From positions 1 to 64,000 of the forward strand of contig JAZSAS010000085.1 in NCBI GenBank assembly GCA_045602005.1: 64,000 bases of DNA. Reading direction: 5' to 3'. Positions within the stretch are counted from its first letter, which is position 1, and each line of letters begins with the position of its first letter. The translations under genes and the position numbers were made by a program. The notes below the pieces were generated by a model that saw nothing but the letters and a program-made list of their open reading frames with translations, was not told the origin of the DNA and ran no database searches. The stretch comes from UMGS755 sp045602005. GTDB taxonomy: Bacteria > Bacillota > Clostridia > UBA1381 > UBA9506. This document shows positions 6,011 to 15,029 of the stretch, in pieces.

Positions 6011-6811
6011 ATGAATCGGGATATTCAATCTGAACAGAAATTATTTGAATTGTTGCACGATTGTGCCTTTTTTCAAGATGCAATTTGTTATGACTGTTTG
6101 CCCTCTACCAATGATCTTGCCAAAGAGCTGGCGGCCAGAGGAGCACCCCAGGGGACGGTGGTTTTGGCAGAGAGCCAGACACAGGGCAGGGGAAGAATGG
6201 GGCGGCATTTTTATTCTCCTAAAGGGCACGGGCTTTATATGAGCCTGATTCTCCGTCCTGATGCACAACAAAACAATGCCGGATTATTGACTGCCTGTGG
6301 TGCCGTGGCGGCGCAGCAGGCAATTTTAAAGTTGACAGGTGTTTCTGTGAGCATTAAATGGGTTAATGATTTATATTATCAAAATAAAAAGCTGTGCGGC
6401 ATTTTAGCAGAGGGTCATGTTTCTGAGAGCGGAACACTGGATTCAGTGATTTTGGGCATCGGCATCAACCTCACACCGCCCAAAGAAGGTTATGCTGCCG
6501 AAATTGCCGGAAAAACAATATCTGTTTCGGAGTTTGTGCCGCAGGAGCCAGACAGACTGGCACTGTGTGCTGCCATTGTTCACCAATGGGCTGATTTTTA
6601 TCATAAACTGCCTGAAACCGGCTTTCTGGAAATTTACAGAAAGGCCTCGTGTGTTTTAGGGAAAACAGTTCGCTTTATTCAAAACGGCAACATGCAAATC
6701 GGCACGGCGGTGGATATTGACCAGCAAGCTCGTTTGGTGGTTCGTTTATCTAATGTTAAACAAACAACATTAGGAACCGGTGAAATCAGCCTGTTGGGGT
6801 CTTTTTTGTAA
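6011..6811 (+). CDS. birA: biotin--[acetyl-CoA-carboxylase] ligase
   Basis: This enzyme activates biotin with ATP and attaches it to the lysine of biotin carboxyl carrier proteins. The 266-residue protein is the catalytic ligase without the N-terminal DNA-binding domain of bifunctional BirA: it begins almost directly with the STNDLAKELA motif. The biotin/ATP loop is TQGRGRMGRHFYSP, and SIKWVNDLYYQNKKLCGILAE carries the catalytic core. A small C-terminal SH3-like domain ends at residue 266. Without a helix-turn-helix it is unlikely to repress biotin genes. It has its own sigma-A promoter. Confidence 0.93.
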   Translation: MNRDIQSEQKLFELLHDCAFFQDAICYDCLPSTNDLAKELAARGAPQGTVVLAESQTQGRGRMGRHFYSPKGHGLYMSLILRPDAQQNNAGLLTACGAVAAQQAILKLTGVSVSIKWVNDLYYQNKKLCGILAEGHVSESGTLDSVILGIGINLTPPKEGYAAEIAGKTISVSEFVPQEPDRLALCAAIVHQWADFYHKLPETGFLEIYRKASCVLGKTVRFIQNGNMQIGTAVDIDQQARLVVRLSNVKQTTLGTGEISLLGSFL

Positions 6812-6838
6812 AGTTTTTGTGACGATTTAAGTTGTGGC

Positions 6839-6867
6839 TTGCATTCCTTTTGGAAATCATATAGAAT
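6839..6867 (+). promoter_or_regulatory. sigma-A promoter of the DUF4340 gene
   Basis: TTGCAT (6839-6844), 17 bases, TAGAAT (6862-6867), 38 bases before the start at 6905. Confidence 0.6.
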
Positions 6868-6904
6868 TAAAATACATACTCCTGTTTGAAAGGATTGACA
6901 GAAA

Positions 6905-8257
6905 ATGAAACCTGTTAGAAATATTATTATCTTAGTGTTGGTGATTGCACTCTTAGGTGGCGGCATGTATCTCATTAACCAATATGAGCCTGCATCAGAG
7001 GAACCCGCACCCACATCTTCGCCTGCCATTACTCTGTTTAAAACAGAAAAGGCTTCTATAACAGCGGTGACCGTAACCAGACCCGACGAAACCTATACCC
7101 TAAAAAAACAAGGGGGGATATGGGTTGCAAATGACGACCCGTCTATTGCAATTAGTCAATCTCGCACCGATACGTTTTTATATGAGTGTGCCAACATTAC
7201 CGTGCAGGAGTTGATTGAAGAAAATCCGCAGGATGTAAGCCAATACGGCCTGGATCATCCGGCTCGCACCGTTCGTATTGAAGAGGCTGACGGAACTGTA
7301 ACAACGGTGCTAATCGGCAACACAAGTTTTGATTTTTCTGTTTCTTATGTGATGCTGGAAGGTAGGCAGGCTGTATATACCAGAAGTGCTTATGATAGTG
7401 AAACCTTATCATGCTCTCTTTCAGAACTATTAGATGACCGTATTTATAGTATGGATATAGAGAACGTTGGCGGCCTCACCATTAACCGTAAAGGTGCAGA
7501 ACCCATTCGCCTTGTTAATGTGAACATGACGCCTGACGAGGAGACACCTTCCTATGAATGGTACATGGAAAAACCGATTCACAAGGAGGGTAACCAATAT
7601 ACAATCACCAGAATGCTGTTGACTAATATGGTGTCGCAGTCGGCATTAGAAATTATTCCCATTCCGCAAAATGGGGTAGATTATGGTTTTTCAGACCCTC
7701 AAGCGACCTATAGCATCTGGAATCTTGATAAAACCCAAACATATACAGTCACTGTTGGTAAGGAAGTTGGCGAAAACACCTATCTGCGCCTTGAAGGTGT
7801 AAAAACTGTGTTTGCGGTGCCAACAGAAATGCTTGATTTTCTGCAGTTTGGTTATCTGGATTTGGTGGATAAGCTGGTTCATGTTGAAAACATTAACGAG
7901 GTGTCTGAGGTTCAGTTAAACGGACTTGGTAAATCCTACACCATGTCTGTTTCCGGCGAGGAAGATGCTGCAGTTTATAAAATCAACGGAAAAACTGTGG
8001 AAGAAAAAAATTTTAAAACAGCCTATCAGACGGTTTTAGGTTTGACCTTAAACGATATTGCCAAAAAGTCTTATACAGGCAAGACGGAGTTTACCATCCG
8101 TTACCTGAAAAAGGACGGCAGTGAGTCTGTCTTAGAATGCGTGCATTATGATGACAGAAATTATCTGGTGCTGGTAAACAAAGAGGGCAACCTATTGATT
8201 CGTAAAAAACAAATTGAGAATTTGATTACCACACTGGATAAGACCATTTCAGAATAA
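6905..8257 (+). CDS. DUF4340 domain-containing membrane-anchored protein
   Basis: The 450-residue protein has a single N-terminal hydrophobic segment (about residues 6-24) followed by an extracytoplasmic region. That region carries repeated DUF4340-type units: TAVTVTRPDETYTLKKQGGIWVA, then a YGLDHPARTVRI block, VLIGNTSF, and a second set around DYGFSDPQATYSIWNL and YTVTVGKEVGENTYLRL. DUF4340 proteins often accompany GldG-type ABC transporters, but none is adjacent here. Function is unknown. It starts a co-directional run with the MetH-like gene (13-base gap) and recR. Confidence 0.78.
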   Translation: MKPVRNIIILVLVIALLGGGMYLINQYEPASEEPAPTSSPAITLFKTEKASITAVTVTRPDETYTLKKQGGIWVANDDPSIAISQSRTDTFLYECANITVQELIEENPQDVSQYGLDHPARTVRIEEADGTVTTVLIGNTSFDFSVSYVMLEGRQAVYTRSAYDSETLSCSLSELLDDRIYSMDIENVGGLTINRKGAEPIRLVNVNMTPDEETPSYEWYMEKPIHKEGNQYTITRMLLTNMVSQSALEIIPIPQNGVDYGFSDPQATYSIWNLDKTQTYTVTVGKEVGENTYLRLEGVKTVFAVPTEMLDFLQFGYLDLVDKLVHVENINEVSEVQLNGLGKSYTMSVSGEEDAAVYKINGKTVEEKNFKTAYQTVLGLTLNDIAKKSYTGKTEFTIRYLKKDGSESVLECVHYDDRNYLVLVNKEGNLLIRKKQIENLITTLDKTISE

Positions 8258-8270
8258 AAGGCGGTGCAGC

Positions 8271-9314
8271 ATGACAACATCACAGTTGAAGGAAATTTTA
8301 AAATCTAACATTTTAACGTTGGCAACAGCTGACAAGGCTGACCCTAGAGCTATAGAGGAGCATGTTCAAACAGGCGCTAATCTTTTGTTGGCGCCTGTTT
8401 GTCAGCATCTAAACAAAGAAGAAGAGGCAATGCTTGATGTGATTTTTGAAGCTGCTTCTGATAAGGCTTTTGTTGCAGGACAAATTCCGGCACCTGCTGA
8501 ACCCCTTTCTGACGATGAATGTTATCAGGCTTATTATGAGTTTGTTCTTCGTCAGGCACAATGGCTGGAGCAAATGGATGTTTCTATGATTTTTCTAACG
8601 GATTTTTCTGACCCCATCTCCGCCAGATGTGCGGTTTTAGCCGTTCGTGAAGCAACACCGTTGCCGATTTGTGCCGGCATTCGTCTTGAGGATGATGAAA
8701 AATCCTTGCGCCGTGGCGTTTCTCTTTTGATTACCTTGCAGGCCCTTGAGGTTTGTGCTGTTGGCTGCACCGGTATGTATATTGATGATGCATTACATGT
8801 GCTAACGGAGTTACAGGCCTTTGCCACTGTGCCGTTGTTTGCAATTAGTCATCCGGGACAATATTTAGAGCCGGAGGATTACGGGGATTATATTCCTTCT
8901 TTTGTTCATCAAAAGTGTGCCATGATAGGTTTATCTGCAGGCAGACCTGCCTTTTCTGCAGCGGCTAGCAAAGAAATCTGGCAGCTATCTCCCTTAAAAC
9001 CAGACTTTCCCGTTTTAAATGCCATTTGTTCTCAAGATGAAGTCATGTTCTTAGACTTCTCGGGGAAAATTATTAGCCAAAATAAGCAGCTTTTGGAAAT
9101 CAAAACTGAAAAAGGCGAGGAGCTTGAGCAGGTTTTAGAACTGGTAAATCGCCCGGGAACAGGTCCTGTTTGCTTTAACATTCGTGATATCGACCTTTTA
9201 GAATATGCCATTACCCGTTATGCCGGCCGTCCGGCTGTGAAATCTGATGAATATGGTGAGATTACAGCCAAGGAATTCGGCGCACTGGTGTTGGAATCGG
9301 AAACCAAAGAATAG
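8271..9314 (+). CDS. degenerate homocysteine S-methyltransferase-like (MetH N-terminal) protein
   Basis: The 347-residue protein aligns by eye with the N-terminal half of clostridial MetH. VAGQIPAP matches the VAGDIGPTG strand, FLTDFSDPISARCAVLAVRE matches the E-T-x-x-D-x-x-E-A-x-x-A segment, and CAVGCTGM matches the N-C-S-L-G zinc site. The second zinc motif, normally GGCCG, is GLSAG, so two of three zinc cysteines are gone. A shortened pterin-domain-like part follows (GPVCFNIRDIDLLEYAI). The cobalamin and activation domains are absent. It probably does not catalyse methyl transfer to homocysteine and may be a regulator, a partner subunit or a relic. It lies 12 bases ahead of recR. Confidence 0.6.
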   Translation: MTTSQLKEILKSNILTLATADKADPRAIEEHVQTGANLLLAPVCQHLNKEEEAMLDVIFEAASDKAFVAGQIPAPAEPLSDDECYQAYYEFVLRQAQWLEQMDVSMIFLTDFSDPISARCAVLAVREATPLPICAGIRLEDDEKSLRRGVSLLITLQALEVCAVGCTGMYIDDALHVLTELQAFATVPLFAISHPGQYLEPEDYGDYIPSFVHQKCAMIGLSAGRPAFSAAASKEIWQLSPLKPDFPVLNAICSQDEVMFLDFSGKIISQNKQLLEIKTEKGEELEQVLELVNRPGTGPVCFNIRDIDLLEYAITRYAGRPAVKSDEYGEITAKEFGALVLESETKE

Positions 9315-9326
9315 GAGCGAAGACAA

Positions 9327-9923
9327 ATGTATGCAACGCCTATTGCAAAGCTGATTGAGGAATTTGCCAAGTTGCCCGGCATTGGAAAAAGGACGGCGGA
9401 GCGTCTTGCCTATTATGTTTTGAAGTTGCCACAGGAAGAGGTTGCAGCCTTTGCTGATGCTTTGATTTGCGCAAAGAACAAAATTATTTTTTGCCCTGTC
9501 TGTCAGTCTTTGACGGAACAGGTTCCCTGTGAAATTTGTTCTGATGCACGGCGTGACCAGGGATTGATTTGTGTGGTGGAAAAACCCAAGGATGTTGTTA
9601 AAATTGAAAAAACAAGAGAATTTAAGGGGACTTACCACGTGCTTCATGGCGTGATTTCTCCTATGGACGGTATCGGTCCTGAGGATATTCGCATTAAAGA
9701 GCTGCTTTCACGCATCACCGAGGGCACCGTCAGGGAGGTTATCATGGCTACAAACCCTAATCTGGAAGGGGAGGCAACGGCAATGTATATTGCCAAGCTA
9801 TTAAAGCCTTTTGAAGTTAAGGTAACCCGTTTGGCTCACGGCATTCCCGTCGGCGGTGATTTGGAATATGCCGATGAGGTCACGTTAACCCGTGCACTGG
9901 AGGGGCGTCATGAAATCAGCTGA
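9327..9923 (+). CDS. recR: recombination mediator protein RecR
   Basis: RecR works with RecO/RecF to load RecA on gapped DNA. The 198-residue protein shows the usual order: an N-terminal helix-hairpin-helix (LPGIGKRTAERLAYYVL), a C4 zinc finger (CPVCQSLTEQVPCEIC), and a Toprim domain starting at LICVVEKPKDVV with the Walker-like EGEATAMYIAKLL. Length is typical. The usual upstream neighbours dnaX and ebfC are absent. The next gene overlaps its 3' end by 14 bases, implying translational coupling. Confidence 0.95.
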   Translation: MYATPIAKLIEEFAKLPGIGKRTAERLAYYVLKLPQEEVAAFADALICAKNKIIFCPVCQSLTEQVPCEICSDARRDQGLICVVEKPKDVVKIEKTREFKGTYHVLHGVISPMDGIGPEDIRIKELLSRITEGTVREVIMATNPNLEGEATAMYIAKLLKPFEVKVTRLAHGIPVGGDLEYADEVTLTRALEGRHEIS

Positions 9924-10611
9924 GGAACAATATATATATGACGGAGAAACCTTGGAGGATTTAGGCGACGGTTTTCGCATCATTCAAGGACGGAATGAAT
10001 TTCGATTCGGTACTGATGCTGTAAAGCTTTCTGACTTTGCAGTTGTTCGCCCTGGTGAGCGGGTTATGGATTTATGCACCGGAACCGGCATTGTGCCCCT
10101 TCTTCTCTATAAAAAAGAGCCGGCCATTCAGGTTGTGGGTCTGGAAATTCAAGCACAGATGCATGACATGGCGCAAAGAAGCGTAAAGCTAAATAACTTA
10201 ACAGATAAAATTGACATTCGTTTGGGTGATTTATGCCGCATTCGGGAGCAGTTTCCGGCGGAGAGTTTTCAAGTGGTAGCTTGCAATCCGCCTTACATGA
10301 AAAATAATACCGGCAAGCAGAATAAGTGCGAAAGTGTAACCATTGCTAGGCATGAGCTGTGCTGTAATCTGGCAGATTGTGTGGCGGCTGCGGCTTATCT
10401 TTTGCCCAGCGGCGGGCGGTTTTATATGGTACATCGTCCCGAGCGGCTGACAGATATTTTATCTGTTATGCGTGAAAAAGGTGTGGAGCCTAAACGGCTG
10501 ACTTTTTTTGCGCCCTCTTCCGGCAAACCGCCCAGACTTTTGGTGGTGGAGGGGCAAAAGAATAGAAACAGCGGTGTGATTGTGCATCTTGATACAGGAG
10601 AAACATTATGA
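9910..10611 (+). CDS. tRNA1(Val) (adenine-N6)-methyltransferase-like protein
   Basis: This 233-residue class I SAM-dependent methyltransferase belongs to the TrmN6/YabB group. The SAM-binding loop is VMDLCTGTGIVPLLL, and the catalytic amino-methylase motif is NPPY (ACNPPYMKN). The known E. coli relative modifies A37 of tRNA-Val; the exact target here is inferred. I start it at the ATG at 9910, preceded by GGAGGGG. An upstream in-frame start lies further inside recR and lacks a ribosome-binding site. It overlaps recR at its start and rsmI by four bases (ATGA) at its end, as in other Firmicutes where the methylase and rsmI pair up. Confidence 0.85.
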   Translation: MKSAEEQYIYDGETLEDLGDGFRIIQGRNEFRFGTDAVKLSDFAVVRPGERVMDLCTGTGIVPLLLYKKEPAIQVVGLEIQAQMHDMAQRSVKLNNLTDKIDIRLGDLCRIREQFPAESFQVVACNPPYMKNNTGKQNKCESVTIARHELCCNLADCVAAAAYLLPSGGRFYMVHRPERLTDILSVMREKGVEPKRLTFFAPSSGKPPRLLVVEGQKNRNSGVIVHLDTGETL

Positions 10612-11501
10612 CAGAAACAACCAAGGAACAAAAGAATAAAAATGAACTAATGCCGGGGACGCTGTATCTGGTTGCAACACCGATCGGCAATTTAGAAGAT
10701 ATCACCTTGCGTGCTATCCGCACGCTGCGAGATGCAGATTTAATTGCAGCGGAGGATACCCGCCGCACAGCAGCATTGTTGAATCATTTAGAATTAAAAA
10801 CACCCCTGACAAGCTATTTCCAGCATAACGAAAAGGGGAAAGGTGATTATATCATAAAAAAGCTACAGGAGGGCGCAACGGTGGCCTTGGTGTCTGACGC
10901 CGGCACGCCGGCTATTTCAGACCCGGGAGAGGATTTGGTTCGGCTTTGTGCTGAAAATGGCATTCCCGTGGTGCCTGTTCCCGGTGCAACGGCGGCAGTT
11001 TCAGCGATTATCAGTTCCGGACTGCCAACAGGACGTTTTTCCTTTGAGGGCTTTTTAAGTGTGAACAAAAAAAGCAGACGCAATCACCTGTTATCCATTC
11101 AGCACCAACCCCACACCATGATTTTTTATGAGGCACCTCACAAGCTGCGGCGAACGCTTCGGGATTTTTATGAGCTCTTGGGCGACCGACGTATTGTGCT
11201 GGCAAGAGAGCTGACAAAAAAATATGAGGAAATTATTAGAACCACATTGTCTGAAGCTGTGGAACTTTACCGGGAGCGTGAGCCAAAGGGTGAATATGTT
11301 CTTGTGGTTGAAGGTGCGATAGAACAAACGGAAGAAAATGTTGAATTAAATAATTTATCAATTTTAGAACATATTAAGCATTATATGATGCTGGGCCTTG
11401 ATCAGAAGGAGGCACAAAAAGCCGTGGCAGCTGACCGGGGCGTCAGCAAGCGTGAGATTTATGCTGCCATTGTAAAAGAAAAAAACGATTTAGAAAACTG
11501 A
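10608..11501 (+). CDS. rsmI: 16S rRNA (cytidine1402-2'-O)-methyltransferase
   Basis: RsmI methylates the ribose of C1402 in the ribosomal decoding centre. The 297-residue protein has the tetrapyrrole-methylase fold: GTLYLVATPIGNLEDITLRA at the start, AEDTRRTAALL, the SAM loop LVSDAGTPAISDPG, and VPGATAAVSA. The C-terminal extension with GVSKREIYAAIVK is typical of Firmicutes. The start codon overlaps the stop of the preceding methylase gene, so the two RNA-modification genes are co-translated. Confidence 0.94.
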   Translation: MTETTKEQKNKNELMPGTLYLVATPIGNLEDITLRAIRTLRDADLIAAEDTRRTAALLNHLELKTPLTSYFQHNEKGKGDYIIKKLQEGATVALVSDAGTPAISDPGEDLVRLCAENGIPVVPVPGATAAVSAIISSGLPTGRFSFEGFLSVNKKSRRNHLLSIQHQPHTMIFYEAPHKLRRTLRDFYELLGDRRIVLARELTKKYEEIIRTTLSEAVELYREREPKGEYVLVVEGAIEQTEENVELNNLSILEHIKHYMMLGLDQKEAQKAVAADRGVSKREIYAAIVKEKNDLEN

Positions 11502-11528
11502 TTAAGACCTTCAGAAAGGACTGACAAA

Positions 11529-12815
11529 ATGAGTGAAGTGAAAACCTATGCAATAAAACCAGGCATCAAACTACACCATATTCAAACAAATAAATTTAAA
11601 ACCGTGTCTGTGGGACTTCATTTTCACAGACAACTGACCAAACAGGAGGCATCAAAAAATGCTCTGCTGACCGATGTAATGCGCCGTGGCAACAGCAAGC
11701 TTAAGGATTCGGCAGCGGTGAGCCGCTATCTGCAGGCCTTATATGGTGCCTATTTCGATGCTGATATCCGCCGAAAGGGAGAGAACCAGATTGTGTCTTT
11801 CACGGTGAATTCCGTGGCAGATTCTTATTTGCCTGCAGGCGAGCATTGCACCATGCAGGCGGTTTCTTTTTTGTTTGACATGGTTCTTTTGCCTCAGGTT
11901 ACAAAGGGTGCTTTCCGTGGGGATTATGTAGAGCAGGAAAAGATAAATCTCATTAATGATATTGAGGCACAAATCAATGATAAGCGTTCCTATGCGGTTT
12001 GGCGCCTGATTGAATCTATGTGTGAGGGTGAGCCTTACAGTATTTATGAATTAGGAAGTGCAGAGGATGTAGAGGCGATTACGCCTGAAAGTTTGTATGC
12101 GCAATATACAACCCTGCTGCATGAAAGTCCCATTGATATTTTTGTTACGGGTGATGCCGATATTCAGGCGATTCTGGAAATGGCAGAAAAAAGGCTGGCA
12201 GACATCAATCCGCAAGTCACAGATTATCCAAAAACAGCATTGCACAAGCCAGCTGAACAGGTGCGTGAACTAACAGAGGAATATGATGTTTCTCAAGCCA
12301 AACTCTCTATGGGTTTCTACACCGGTATCGGGCCGGAAGATGCACGATACAGTGCCCTGATGGTTTATAACAGCATTTTCGGTAGCGGTGCCCATTCCAA
12401 GCTTTTTAATAACGTTCGTGAGAAATTGAGCCTTGCCTATTATGCGTCGTCACGTCTTGAGCGCTACAAGGGTTTGATGGTGGTTAGTTCCGGCATTGAA
12501 TATAAGAATAAGGAAATGGCAGAAAAAGAAATTTATGCTCAGTCAGAGGCTATGAAACAAGGTGATATCACAGACTATGAATTTGATGTTTCTGTGAAAA
12601 GCATTATCAATTCTCTCCGTTCCTTAGGTGATAGCAACGGCTATCTGGCTGATTACTATTTGGGTCAGGCTGTCAGCGGTACTCACATCAGCTTAGAGGA
12701 ACAATGCCGGTTGATTTCTCAGGTGACTAAGGAAGATGTGATTGCTGTTGCCAAGGAAATCAGGCCGGAAATGGTCTATGTGATGAAAGGTCGAAAGCAG
12801 GAGGGAGCAGAATGA
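11529..12815 (+). CDS. M16 family peptidase-like protein, non-catalytic (YfmF type)
   Basis: The 428-residue protein is an M16-fold homologue. At the position of the zinc motif HxxEH it reads NALLTDVMRRGN, so it is not expected to be catalytic by itself. The C-terminal M16 half (residues about 180-420) contains QAKLSMGFYTGIGPED and FGSGAHSKLFNNVREKLSLAYY, the conserved substrate-binding block. It is directly followed, with a four-base overlap, by the catalytic partner. Such pairs are common in Firmicutes (YfmF/YfmH in Bacillus) and probably form a heterodimer or nested pair. The substrate is unknown. Confidence 0.85.
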   Translation: MSEVKTYAIKPGIKLHHIQTNKFKTVSVGLHFHRQLTKQEASKNALLTDVMRRGNSKLKDSAAVSRYLQALYGAYFDADIRRKGENQIVSFTVNSVADSYLPAGEHCTMQAVSFLFDMVLLPQVTKGAFRGDYVEQEKINLINDIEAQINDKRSYAVWRLIESMCEGEPYSIYELGSAEDVEAITPESLYAQYTTLLHESPIDIFVTGDADIQAILEMAEKRLADINPQVTDYPKTALHKPAEQVRELTEEYDVSQAKLSMGFYTGIGPEDARYSALMVYNSIFGSGAHSKLFNNVREKLSLAYYASSRLERYKGLMVVSSGIEYKNKEMAEKEIYAQSEAMKQGDITDYEFDVSVKSIINSLRSLGDSNGYLADYYLGQAVSGTHISLEEQCRLISQVTKEDVIAVAKEIRPEMVYVMKGRKQEGAE

Positions 12816-14107
12816 TTCAGTTTACAAAGCATGAAAATAAAACCTTACAAGAATGTTTATATACCGCTGAGCATGAAAGCGGACTCAAAATTGCTGTCAT
12901 GCCTAAAAAAGGCTACAGCAAAAGCTATGCTGTGTTCGGCACGCACTTTGGCTCGGTTGATAACCGGTTCACAGCGCCGGGCAAAACAGAAGAAATCTGT
13001 CTGCCTGATGGAATTGCACACTTTTTAGAACATAAAATGTTTGAGCAGCCGGACGGCTCTAATGTGTTTGAAAGCTATGCACGCCACGGTGCTAATGCCA
13101 ATGCCTATACCAGTTTTCATGTGACGGCCTATTTGTTTGAAAGCACACAGGATGTAGAAGAAAATTTAGGTATTTTATTGGATTTTGTTCAAAAACCTTA
13201 TTTTACCGATGAAAATGTGGAAAAAGAGCAGGGGATTATCGGTCAGGAAATCGGCATGTATGATGACGACCCTGATTGGCAGTTGATGATGGGCTTTTTG
13301 GGAGCTATGTTCCATGAACATCCTGTTCGTGTTGATATTGCCGGCTCGGTGGAATCTATTTCTCAGATTACCAAGGAAACTCTGTATGATTGCTATAACA
13401 CCTTTTATCATCTCTCTAACATGTGTCTTTTTATTATTGGCGATGTGGAGCCTGAGCGGCTGGCGGATTGTATTGAAAGCCACTTGCACCAAGCCGCCGG
13501 AGCACAGGGTGAAATTCAGCGGTTTTACGGCAACGAGCCTTTATCAATCAATCAGGCGGAGGTCACAAAAACACTGGATGTCAGCGTGCCTATGTTTATG
13601 CTGGGTTTTAAAGACCCTGATTGTGGTTATGACGGCAAGGCTCTTTTGAAAAAAGATACGGAGCTTTCCATTATTTCTGAGCTTCTGTTTGGCAAAACCA
13701 GCCCAATTTATACTGAACTTTATAACGGAGGATATATTTTAGGTGGCATGGAAGCAGATACTGCCTGCGAAAAAGCTTATGGATATGTGGCTCTGTCCGG
13801 TGAAAGTCGGAATCCTCAAATTGTGCGTGATAAGGTGCTTGAAGGCATCAAAAAAGCACAAAAAGAGGGACTTTGTGATGCAGATGTGGAGCGGGTGCGC
13901 CGTTCTATGCTGGGACGGTATATTAAGCAATTTAACAATTTAAATGCCGTGGCACATCAGTATATGAGTCAGGTTTTCAACGGCATTGAATTATTTGATT
14001 TTCCTCAGGTGATGGAGGAAATTACCTTAGAAGATTTAAACAACAGACTGCGGTCTTATTTTGATCCGGAACGAACGGTTTTATCTGTTATCACACCGCA
14101 GCAGTAA
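12812..14107 (+). CDS. M16 family zinc peptidase (YfmH type)
   Basis: This 431-residue catalytic partner has the inverted zinc motif HFLEH in GIAHFLEHKMFEQ, with the downstream zinc Glu region in VEKEQGIIGQEIGMYDDDP. The N-terminal catalytic half and C-terminal half follow the usual layout, with YGYVALSGESRNPQ in the latter. The start overlaps the preceding gene (ATGA), so the pair is produced together. Processing of peptides or pheromone-like products has been proposed for relatives, but no substrate is suggested here. Confidence 0.9.
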   Translation: MIQFTKHENKTLQECLYTAEHESGLKIAVMPKKGYSKSYAVFGTHFGSVDNRFTAPGKTEEICLPDGIAHFLEHKMFEQPDGSNVFESYARHGANANAYTSFHVTAYLFESTQDVEENLGILLDFVQKPYFTDENVEKEQGIIGQEIGMYDDDPDWQLMMGFLGAMFHEHPVRVDIAGSVESISQITKETLYDCYNTFYHLSNMCLFIIGDVEPERLADCIESHLHQAAGAQGEIQRFYGNEPLSINQAEVTKTLDVSVPMFMLGFKDPDCGYDGKALLKKDTELSIISELLFGKTSPIYTELYNGGYILGGMEADTACEKAYGYVALSGESRNPQIVRDKVLEGIKKAQKEGLCDADVERVRRSMLGRYIKQFNNLNAVAHQYMSQVFNGIELFDFPQVMEEITLEDLNNRLRSYFDPERTVLSVITPQQ

Positions 14108-14129
14108 CAGAACAAAAGGGGGAGACAAC

Positions 14130-14930
14130 ATGACAAACACCATTGCATTTCCCGGGCTGGGAATTGGTCCGTTTACTGTTTCGGAGAGCTTTTCCTTTTT
14201 CGGTTTTACCATCCATTGGTATGGTGTGATTATTGCCTTTGGCATTATTTTGGCCTATTTGTTTGCCAGAAAAAAAGCAAAATATCGTGAGCTAAGCGAA
14301 GATTCGTTGTTAGATGTTCTGCTTTTTGGGTTGCCTTCTGCCATCATCTGTGCCAGACTGTATTATGTGATTTTTGCTTGGAAAGATTATCAGGGGAATT
14401 GGACCGATATCTTTAAAATCTGGGAGGGTGGCATTGCCATTTACGGCGGAGTCATTGGTGCCTGCATTTCCACGCTAATCTATTGTCGTGTAAAAAAGCT
14501 TTCTGCTGGAAAGATGTTTGATGTTGGTGCCTTTGGTTTGATTATCGGACAGACCATTGGCCGTTGGGGCAATTTTATTAATGCCGAGGCCTATGGTGCA
14601 CCCACCGAAACGGCACTGTTTCGAATGGAGCTTTTAAACCCGGGCATCACGGTTCACCCCGCCTTTTTATATGAATCCTTTTGGAATTTGCTTGTGATTT
14701 TATTTTTGAACCGATATGAAAAACATCAAAAATTTAACGGCGAAATATTTTTAATGTATTTAACTGCTTATGGTTTGGGTCGATTTTTCATTGAAGGCAT
14801 CCGTGAAGACAGTTTATGGCTGGGCCCTTTCCGCATTTCTCAATTGTTGGCGGCAGTCTGCGTAGTGGCCGGCATTGGATTCATACTTTGGTTCAGGCAT
14901 CAAGCAAAACAACGAGAAACAGTACAATAA
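14130..14930 (+). CDS. lgt: prolipoprotein diacylglyceryl transferase
   Basis: Lgt transfers diacylglycerol from phosphatidylglycerol to the lipobox cysteine of prolipoproteins in the membrane. The 266-residue protein has about seven hydrophobic segments and the signature GRWGNFINAEAYGAPTE, with HPAFLYESFWNL and GRFFIEGIREDSLW near the C-terminus. I start it at the ATG at 14130, 6-7 bases after AAGGGGGAG. A longer in-frame start would overlap the previous gene. It closes the recR-to-lgt run, with a weak terminator behind it. Confidence 0.95.
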   Translation: MTNTIAFPGLGIGPFTVSESFSFFGFTIHWYGVIIAFGIILAYLFARKKAKYRELSEDSLLDVLLFGLPSAIICARLYYVIFAWKDYQGNWTDIFKIWEGGIAIYGGVIGACISTLIYCRVKKLSAGKMFDVGAFGLIIGQTIGRWGNFINAEAYGAPTETALFRMELLNPGITVHPAFLYESFWNLLVILFLNRYEKHQKFNGEIFLMYLTAYGLGRFFIEGIREDSLWLGPFRISQLLAAVCVVAGIGFILWFRHQAKQRETVQ

Positions 14931-14946
14931 AAATATTGTGTTTTTT
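14924..14946 (+). terminator. weak AT-rich terminator after lgt
   Basis: ACAATA, loop aaaa, TATTGT, G, then TTTTTT. The hairpin overlaps the lgt stop codon. The stem is short and AT-rich, so termination may be partial. Confidence 0.5.
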
Positions 14947-14957
14947 CTCGAAATATC

Positions 14958-14987
14958 TTGCGTAAGTGTTTTTATATGTGATAAAAT
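14958..14987 (+). promoter_or_regulatory. sigma-A promoter of the glutamine synthetase gene
   Basis: TTGCGT (14958-14963), 18 bases, TAAAAT (14982-14987), 43 bases ahead of the start codon. Confidence 0.5.
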
Positions 14988-15029
14988 AAACACATTGCGG
15001 ATAAAAAACTATTGGCTTTGGAGGTACCT

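Noticed and set aside
11529..12815. Missing HxxEH in the first M16 protein as evidence of gene decay
   Set aside because: The YfmF-type partner is normally non-catalytic and pairs with an active YfmH-type enzyme, as here.
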